Shown in pieces: positions 28,406-33,205 of a stretch of 33,205 bases of DNA. Every line of letters starts with the position of its first letter. The stretch's first letter is position 1. A model generated the notes under the pieces. That model was not told the origin of the DNA. It did not search any database and saw only the letters and a program-made list of their open reading frames with translations. The stretch spans positions 1 through 33,205 of the forward strand of contig JADKCC010000051.1 of the NCBI GenBank assembly GCA_016714785.1, given 5' to 3'. Both the position numbers and the translations under genes were made by a program. Source of the DNA: Saprospiraceae bacterium. Its GTDB lineage: Bacteria; Bacteroidota; Bacteroidia; Chitinophagales; Saprospiraceae.

Positions 28406-29248
28406 ATGGGACCAAAATTAATCAATTACTTCATTTTATGGATTATTATTATTGTCCAAAACATTGGTACGGCACAAAATTGTAATGTCTTTCTTTATCA
28501 AAAAGACACTTTACAATACGAAGCTTGCCTGATCGCAGAGGATGCTTACCAATACTATCAGTATAGTCGTGAATACCAAGAAATATTGGACAAAGCCATC
28601 GAAAAATGCCCTTATTTCTCTTATGCTTATCGCAATAAATCCACAGCTTATCTCAAGAGTGGTGATTTTGTCACATGGAAATATCTGATAGACAAAGCGG
28701 TCGAGTATGACTTCAGAGAGAACATCGGTTATCGTGGATGGTGCAAGTTTCAATTTTTTAGAGATTATCAGGGAGCCATCGACGATATAGAATCTCTCGA
28801 AGCTGTCTCCAAAGGAAATATCGGTTACTCTGCAGGTGGTCAATATCATCTGAAGGTAGCCAAAGCACTTTGCTACAAACAATTGGGCGATATCCATAAA
28901 GCCATCACCATTATGGAGCAATATATGCTAGACTCGACCAATCAAATTTCTGTTTTTGACCACTTACATCTTGGCGTCTTGTACTTAGAAACAGGCATTT
29001 ATGAGAAAGCCATCACCCAATTTACTCTCCAAAGCACGCAAAATGATCTTGCTGAAAACCAATATTACTTAGCGCTTTGTCATCAAAAAATGGGGAACGA
29101 CTCCTTATTTACTGAGCATATCACCAAAGCAAAAGAAATGTATCTTCGCAATCAAAAGATGGTATTCCATTATACGGAACCTATTGATAGAGTGTATTTA
29201 AAAGAGATCGAAGAAGCGATGATGATGCAGCAAAAGGATGATAAATAA
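28406..29248 (+). CDS. Secreted tetratricopeptide-repeat protein
   Basis: A 280-residue protein. The ATG at 28406 is preferred because it opens a signal peptide (LINYFILWIIIIVQNIGTAQ). The frame extends back to 28307, but the upstream codons (NYERRISNAKRTF) come from DNA reading ATGAACGACGAATTTCGAA, which resembles repeated spacer sequences. The mature part is helical with TPR-like pairs: YREYQEILDKAIEKCPYFSYAYRNKSTAYL, AKALCYKQLGDIHKAITIME and HLHLGVLYLETGIYEKAITQF ... YYLALCHQKMGNDSLF. Such proteins usually mediate protein contacts in the periplasm. The specific partner is unknown. Confidence 0.75.
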   Translation: MGPKLINYFILWIIIIVQNIGTAQNCNVFLYQKDTLQYEACLIAEDAYQYYQYSREYQEILDKAIEKCPYFSYAYRNKSTAYLKSGDFVTWKYLIDKAVEYDFRENIGYRGWCKFQFFRDYQGAIDDIESLEAVSKGNIGYSAGGQYHLKVAKALCYKQLGDIHKAITIMEQYMLDSTNQISVFDHLHLGVLYLETGIYEKAITQFTLQSTQNDLAENQYYLALCHQKMGNDSLFTEHITKAKEMYLRNQKMVFHYTEPIDRVYLKEIEEAMMMQQKDDK

Positions 29249-29579
29249 GATTTTTAACATAGATTCAGCTTAAAATGCAATTATGGTAAAGCATCCATTG
29301 ATATTTTAGGTTTTGTATATATATAGTAATGATGAAAATTAGTGAAATTCCAAATTAAATTAATAGACATTATTGGATACAACATTTCACTTACCGCGTA
29401 TGTCATTTTTTGGGTTGCCAATAAGACTGATGAGAATTATTAAAAACCATCCTACTAATGTCGAAATGTCAATTTTCAAAGGTTTATCCGACGTACTTAT
29501 ATCAGATGCTGCTGGTCCCCAAGTGTGGTAAGTCGATATAACAGACAACCGTTACCAATTTATTATTTCCATATTTCAG
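29249..29579. other. Intergenic with one doubtful 43-codon ORF (29400-29531, plus)
   Basis: A mostly AT-rich gap. The only open frame noticed starts with ATG at 29400 and stops at 29529-29531. It encodes 43 residues with a basic, amphipathic character (GLPIRLMRIIKNHPTNVEMS) that match no family I know. It could be a fragment of a gene decayed together with the neighbouring oxidoreductase remnant. Confidence 0.25.
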
Positions 29580-29745
29580 GTTTGTGTGGGTGTGCTTAAA
29601 TCTTTTGGTTGCCCTTTTGTTGTTTCTCTCTGTGGGCTCGGGGGGCCTAACAGGCTGACTGGGGAGAGTCGCGGTGGCGGCGCTTCTGAGGGGGGCTCTG
29701 GTTTCTTTCTTTGCCTTAGGTTAGGGCTGCCGAAGGCTGCGGAAC
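29580..29745. repeat. GC-rich island, attC-like ends
   Basis: A sharply GC-rich stretch (long G runs and GGC/GCG) in AT-rich surroundings. It carries GCCTAAC at 29645-29651 and GTTAGGG at 29720-29726. The first fits the RYYYAAC end of an integron attC site exactly; the second differs from GTTRRRY in the last base. The inner part does not pair well, so a real attC is doubtful. A dispersed intergenic repeat is the more cautious reading. Confidence 0.35.
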
Positions 29746-29748
29746 TAA

Positions 29749-29865
29749 ACTTTTAAAGGAATAAATATTGGCAGCATCAACCGTGCAGACGTTGCTGACT
29801 TCATGGTAAAACAAGCTGAAAATCCTACAGCGTTAAATAAATATGCTTCATTATCAAATAAATAG
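29749..29865 (+). pseudogene. 3' fragment of an NAD(P)-binding oxidoreductase (SDR/NmrA-like)
   Basis: The frame reads TFKGINIGSINRADVADFMV, then KQAENPT and LNKYASLSNK to a stop. The motif IxRADVADFMxKQ is characteristic of the C-terminal end of atypical short-chain dehydrogenases (NAD(P)H-binding, PF13460). The Rossmann-fold part with the GxxGxxG motif is missing and the frame is closed by a TAA at 29746-29748, so only the end of the gene is present. Confidence 0.7.
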
Positions 29866-29870
29866 TTTAG

Positions 29871-30787
29871 ATGCTCATAAATAAAAAAATCTCCTTCCAA
29901 GCGGTATGGATGTTTGGAAACTCAAACGCTACTTTTGAGTTGTGTAGTGGTCGCATTATATCAATTTCTAAATCTTAAAATAATTGCCATTCCGTTTTTA
30001 CCTGTGGCTTCGGCGGTGCATTTGGGTTTCCTCTGCTGCGGGCCAGGGGGCATCCCATACCAGTCGCACTTTGGCAGCATCTTTTATATCGCTCATTGAA
30101 GATAAAACTGTTCAGAAAGATTTTCTAATGCGACACATTGCATATATTAATATTCTCCGGTTACAATTGCGAAAAACCATTCCATGGGCAACAAATAATG
30201 AAGATTATCATAGACAATTTGTATCAGAATCAGATGAAATCAACGAATTTGATAAAGCCATAAAAGAGCTTTTTGATAAATTGGGCAAATCAGATATATT
30301 TGAAAAAGTAAAACAAGGAAATATAGCCAATTACACTTTGAAAGTACATATGGTTACAAAACTCAAAAGAGAAAACATAATTGACGAATATGAACACAGC
30401 GATTTGACTAAATTATTGGCAGAATTATACAATCTGCAAGGAGGTTGCGAACGGATAAAAACTACACCATTGTTTCGTCAGTATAGTTTATTTAGTCGCA
30501 TTTTTGTGCAACTGTTCATCTTCCTATTACCTTTTGCATTACTAAATGAAATGAACAAATTCGGAACGTATGGTATATGGTTAGTTATTCCTTTTTCTGT
30601 GCTCATATCTTGGGTATTTATGACGATGGAACAGATAGGCGAAGCAAGTGAAAATCCTTTTGATAACGGTTCTACGGACATTCCGATTTCTTTCATTTGT
30701 AGAAATATTGAAATTGATATTTTAGAACTGCTGGACGAAACCAACCTACCACCAAAAATTGAACCTTTTAACGATGTATTACTTTAA
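29871..30787 (+). CDS. Bestrophin-family anion channel, disrupted near N-terminus
   Basis: The start MLINKKISFQAVWMF is typical of bacterial bestrophins (PF01062). Removing one G at 29915-29917 continues it as ETQTLLLSCVVVALYQF and NLKIIAIPFLPVA. After that, between about 29990 and 30055, the expected segment through the second helix is shortened and out of frame, and the normal sequence resumes with SRTLAASFISLIEDK. From there to the end the protein is intact: MRHIAYINILRLQLRK, LFSRIFVQLFIFLLPFALLN, IPFSVLISWVFMTMEQIGEA and the hallmark SENPFDNGSTDIPI. Bestrophins are pentameric anion channels; several pass bicarbonate. The carbonic anhydrase gene follows after 27 bp. Either the sequence here is poor or the channel is a pseudogene that has lost its neck segment. 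Confidence 0.8.
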
Positions 30788-30814
30788 TTTAAAAATAAAT
30801 AAAATAAAATAAAA

Positions 30815-31549
30815 ATGAAGAAAAAAGATAAATTAGCGATCATTCATCAGCATTATCCAAATGCTCAAACCACCATTGATAGTGTTAATCATTTTATTGA
30901 CTTTATAGAAAATGATTTGGATTTAGAACCATCAAAAGTAATGCTGGCAGACAGCATTTGCAGTGATGATGTCAATAGCATTCAATATCCTACACGAACA
31001 CAAGAATTTCTCGGTCCATTCAAAATGGGCGGTTTAGATGGTTTTCCATTTACAGGGCTTACTGGAATGGGTGCATTTGCAAGCCACGTACCTGATGAAG
31101 GCGCAGTATCTATTTATTATGGGCCACATATTGGTATTACACAAAATGGTACAATTGGCGAAATTCATAGACTCGGACAAACCAAAAATAGTGGTTGTTG
31201 TGGTGCGGCAAAAGGAGCGCTAAACAAGTTGGTAAATAATTTGATTATTGAAGGAAATGTGACTGATTTAGATTATCAGATGAACACCATCGAACAAATA
31301 TTATTGAATGAAAAAGATAGAATTCTTTCGGCTGCTATTCCACTCAAGGAAGCTACGGAAGTCATCTACGAAGCAATAGATAAGCGAATGGAAGAATTAG
31401 TTGCCGCCACAAAATATAACTGCAAATATTTAATTCTTCTGGGAGCCATTCACATCAATAGTGATTCTGATATTGGTTCGTTTAATGAAGCCAGAAAATT
31501 TGATGTCATTGAATTAAAAACTGGTATTAGAACAAATTATTTATCATAA
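30815..31549 (+). CDS. LCIB-type carbonic anhydrase (LCIB_C_CA family)
   Basis: A 244-residue soluble protein matching the Limiting-CO2-inducible B/C family over its full length. Visible signatures are SICSDDVN (Cys49, Asp51, with Arg61 nearby), FKMGGLDGFPFTGLTGMGAF, ASHVPDEGAVSIYYGPHIGI (His105) and TKNSGCCGAAKGAL (Cys128/Cys129). In structurally studied members zinc is held by Cys-His-Cys as in beta carbonic anhydrases, with an Asp/Arg pair; Cys49, His105 and Cys128 or Cys129 fit this. The likely reaction is the interconversion of CO2 and bicarbonate in the cytoplasm. There is no signal peptide. It is 27 bp after the bestrophin gene with an A-rich leader, so the two should be one transcript. 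The algal homologue works with bestrophin-like channels. Confidence 0.9.
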   Translation: MKKKDKLAIIHQHYPNAQTTIDSVNHFIDFIENDLDLEPSKVMLADSICSDDVNSIQYPTRTQEFLGPFKMGGLDGFPFTGLTGMGAFASHVPDEGAVSIYYGPHIGITQNGTIGEIHRLGQTKNSGCCGAAKGALNKLVNNLIIEGNVTDLDYQMNTIEQILLNEKDRILSAAIPLKEATEVIYEAIDKRMEELVAATKYNCKYLILLGAIHINSDSDIGSFNEARKFDVIELKTGIRTNYLS

Positions 31550-31610
31550 CGTAAAGTAATTTCAATCCTCATTCGTCATCTATAATATGGATGTAATTTT
31601 AAATATCAGA

Positions 31611-32165
31611 ATGAACGAAACTCAATCAAAAAATACCGTTTCTCAAGCCATCAATAAGTTGGGGAAGCAGTTGTTTTCGTTTATAAAAAACAAAGTGAAT
31701 ATTGTGGAAGATGCCGAAGATATTTTGCAAGAAGTATGGTATCAATTCAGTAATCTTTCCAATATTGATGAACTCGAAAACGCAAGTGCGTGGCTTTATG
31801 CGGTGTCAAGAAATAAAATAACTGATTTTTACCGCAAAAGGAAAACCGACAATCTGGAAGATTATACCTACGAAAATGAAGAAGGAGATTTTTCTATCAA
31901 AGATGCCTTACTTATAGATGATAGCAATCATCCGGAATTGGCGGTATTTAAAGAATTGTTTTGGGCCGAATTGATGAAAGCATTAGATGAACTTCCTGCA
32001 AACCAGCGTTTTGTATTTATAGAAAATGAAATAGAAGATAAAACCTTGCAAAAAATAGCCGAAGAAACTGGAGAAAACCTAAAAAACACTATCAGCCGAA
32101 AAGGTTATGCTGTTAAGCATCTAAAGACTAGACTTTTACCCCTATACAACGAATTAAATTTTTAA
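31611..32165 (+). CDS. ECF-type RNA polymerase sigma factor
   Basis: A 184-residue sigma-70 family protein. Region 2 is visible as VEDAEDILQEVWYQFSNLSN followed by ASAWLYAVSRNKITDFYRKR, and region 4 as ALDELPANQRFVFIENEIED then TLQKIAEETGENLKNTISRK. An in-frame ATG at 31587 would add eight residues (MDVILNIR) that are untypical; the second ATG at 31611 has an A/T-rich upstream stretch and was chosen, with little certainty. It begins about 60 bp after the carbonic anhydrase gene and is followed 4 bp later by a small membrane protein. No classical anti-sigma factor (FecR type) is seen, so the small proteins may hold that role. Confidence 0.9.
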   Translation: MNETQSKNTVSQAINKLGKQLFSFIKNKVNIVEDAEDILQEVWYQFSNLSNIDELENASAWLYAVSRNKITDFYRKRKTDNLEDYTYENEEGDFSIKDALLIDDSNHPELAVFKELFWAELMKALDELPANQRFVFIENEIEDKTLQKIAEETGENLKNTISRKGYAVKHLKTRLLPLYNELNF

Positions 32166-32169
32166 AAAG

Positions 32170-32463
32170 ATGAACAGAAAACCCATATTTGTATTCATAC
32201 CTATAGCATTGTTTTTTGCACTAGGAGGCATCGTTATGTTACTTTGGAATTGGCTTATTCCTATCATTTTTGGATTAAAAACCATAACCTATTTGCAAGC
32301 ATTAGGCTTATTTTTATTGAGCCGAATATTATTGGGAAGTTTTGGATTTGGAAATAAAAGACCACCATTTGCCAACCCTAAATTTAGAGAGAAAATGATG
32401 AACATGACAGAAGAAGAACGCCAACAATTTAGAGAAGAATGGAAAAGCAGATGTAAGCGTTAA
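32170..32463 (+). CDS. Small membrane protein linked to the sigma factor
   Basis: A 97-residue protein with two hydrophobic helices (IFVFIPIALFFALGGIVMLL and a second around residues 37-58) and a charged C-terminal tail, NPKFREKMMNMTEEERQQF then REEWKSRCKR. It starts 4 bp after the sigma factor stop and is surely co-transcribed. Its tail recalls the helical, acidic/basic segments of Spy/CpxP-type periplasmic chaperones but is too short for that family. It may be a membrane partner that controls the sigma factor (inference from position). Confidence 0.75.
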   Translation: MNRKPIFVFIPIALFFALGGIVMLLWNWLIPIIFGLKTITYLQALGLFLLSRILLGSFGFGNKRPPFANPKFREKMMNMTEEERQQFREEWKSRCKR

Positions 32464-32485
32464 TAAGGAACATCAAATTGATAAG

Positions 32486-32520
32486 AAAGCCTGTAGATAA
32501 TATTTTTACAGGCTTTTTTA
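32486..32520 (+). terminator. Rho-independent terminator
   Basis: AAAGCCTGTA at 32486-32495 pairs perfectly with TACAGGCTTT at 32507-32516, with an 11-base loop, followed by more T residues. It lies 23 bp after the small membrane protein and closes the sigma-factor transcript. Confidence 0.85.
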
Positions 32521-32733
32521 TTTAGGGTCTGCTGAAAAAGTGAGCTGTTATTTTTGGTTATTAGTTTAACGGAGACAATCGTTCAAAAAACAAGCAATAG
32601 AGAATGAAGAAACAAAAGTGCGTCTATTGCCATAAAAAGCACAAAGGATTAAATATGAAATACTTATGGCAATAGAAAAAGCATTTTGGTTCGAAAATGA
32701 ACGGTTTGCTACGTGCCTTTTTGAACTAGACTT
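32521..32733. other. Possible insertion-sequence remnant, no gene
   Basis: The sequence GGGTCTGCTGAAAAA at about 32525 looks like the end of a Bacteroidota insertion sequence. A perfect 12-bp inverted repeat follows: CTATTGCCATAA (32624-32635) and TTATGGCAATAG (32664-32675). No transposase frame is present, so this would be a solo end or a decayed element. The assignment is tentative. Confidence 0.3.
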
Positions 32734-32802
32734 CTTGGGTTACTTTTTTGGGCAATGCAAAAGTAACTAATGCCGCCTGCATAAGGCAAAAGCCAACCCA
32801 AG
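32734..32802. repeat. Dispersed hairpin repeat, second copy
   Basis: GTTACTTTT (32739-32747) pairs with AAAAGTAAC (32759-32767) around the loop TTGGGCAATGC. An outer pair, CTTGGGTT (32734-32741) and AACCCAAG (32795-32802), encloses it. The core TTACTTTTTT-n-GGCAATGCAAAA is shared with 3211-3233, 29.5 kb away. The open frame that crosses it (32748-32975) is not protein-like. Confidence 0.7.
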
Positions 32803-33042
32803 GTACACGACTTTTGGACAAAATCAATAAAAGGTTTGCATTTAATTTGTTTATTATAGACATAATTTATTATTTATCAATTGGTTGCTCCATAGTCAGC
32901 AAGCCCTATTTAATTCGAATCCATTTATTAGATATAGAAGGCGATGAAAGGTATAAAGTTTTTAAAAAAAAATGAATTAATTTAAAGTAAAATCAAAACC
33001 AATTCGTCTTCCTTATTATAAACAATAAAATAAATAAAAAAA
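32803..33042. other. Spacer before the next gene
   Basis: AT-rich, with an open frame that lacks protein character. The final 40 bases before 33043 are A-rich, as expected for a Bacteroidota translation leader. Confidence 0.4.
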
Positions 33043-33205
33043 ATGACAAAATCAGTTTTTAAACCAATCATCGGAGGTGCCTTATTAGGAACATTTGTAT
33101 TCTTTACAGGACCATTATTATTCATTGTGTTGCTACTTAAATTTATTTTCACGCCATTTGGAATGTGGAGAACTAGAATGGCAGGACGATTTGCGCCAAT
33201 GGGAA
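33043..33205 (+). CDS. Membrane protein, partial (cut by right edge)
   Basis: The first 54 residues are visible: a short basic start (MTKSVFKPIIGG), a hydrophobic helix (ALLGTFVFFTGPLLFIVLLL) and a basic segment FGMWRTRMAGRFAPMG. The arrangement of a helix followed by an Arg/Gly/Phe-rich stretch resembles the small protein after the sigma factor, so it may belong to the same set. It lies beyond a terminator and so has its own transcript. Confidence 0.6.
   Translation, partial: MTKSVFKPIIGGALLGTFVFFTGPLLFIVLLLKFIFTPFGMWRTRMAGRFAPMG

Noticed and set aside
29645..29726. A true integron attC site
   Set aside because: The second box deviates at one base, the inner arms do not pair well and no integrase or cassette array is present.
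32748..32975. 75-codon open frame on the plus strand
   Set aside because: It begins inside the hairpin repeat, has no start signal and no recognisable protein features.
1..33205. CRISPR arrays, tRNA or rRNA genes
   Set aside because: No regularly spaced repeats and no recognisable tRNA or rRNA sequence were seen on either strand.

Overview
The window looks like a chromosomal piece from a member of the Bacteroidota, probably of the Saprospiria/Flavobacteriia type. The reasons are AT-rich DNA, weak Shine-Dalgarno signals, several TAnnTTTG promoter elements, a C-terminal type IX secretion (T9SS) sorting tail, a TonB-linked outer-membrane receptor with a carboxypeptidase-like N-terminus, propeller sensor kinases paired with a LytTR regulator, and secreted FISUMP, PKD and parallel beta-helix proteins. 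The family placement is inference; no rRNA or tRNA gene was seen.

Layout. 1-2.5 kb (minus strand): two secreted proteins in tandem, a beta-helix protein and a PKD-domain protein cut by the left edge. 2.5-3.5 kb: non-coding, with a GC-richer repeat island and a hairpin that recurs at 32.7 kb. 3.56-4.65 kb (minus): a membrane di-iron hydroxylase (sterol desaturase family) fused to a double CDGSH iron-sulfur module. 5.2-10.5 kb (plus): four exported proteins in a row. Two share a nearly identical 412-bp N-terminal module but end in different domains (DUF1566-like and FISUMP); the third is built of exact 24-residue repeats; the fourth is an FGE/SUMF1-fold protein. 10.7-17.5 kb: two paralogous multi-helix membrane proteins, an OafA-type acyltransferase, another membrane protein, a lipoprotein cytochrome c and a TonB-linked receptor. 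17.6-24.9 kb: a propeller histidine kinase, its LytTR regulator, a second kinase with an almost identical catalytic end, and the last codons of a lost second regulator. 25-29.2 kb: a T9SS-secreted protein, a lipoprotein alpha/beta hydrolase, a small lipoprotein and a TPR protein. 29.2-29.9 kb: a disturbed stretch with a GC-rich island and the 3' tail of an SDR-type oxidoreductase. 29.9-31.5 kb: a bestrophin-family channel gene (disrupted near its start) followed 27 bp later by an LCIB-type (beta-like/theta) carbonic anhydrase. 31.6-33.2 kb: an ECF sigma factor, two small membrane proteins, a terminator, and a second copy of the dispersed hairpin.

The most interesting association is bestrophin plus LCIB-type carbonic anhydrase: in Chlamydomonas the same two families work together in the CO2-concentrating mechanism, and here they sit together in what appears to be a bacterial heterotroph. 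A second general observation is that at least nine reading-frame breaks occur in otherwise intact genes, nearly all explained by one missing or extra base in a short homopolymer. This looks more like consensus error of a long-read assembly than biology, and most of these genes are annotated here across the break.
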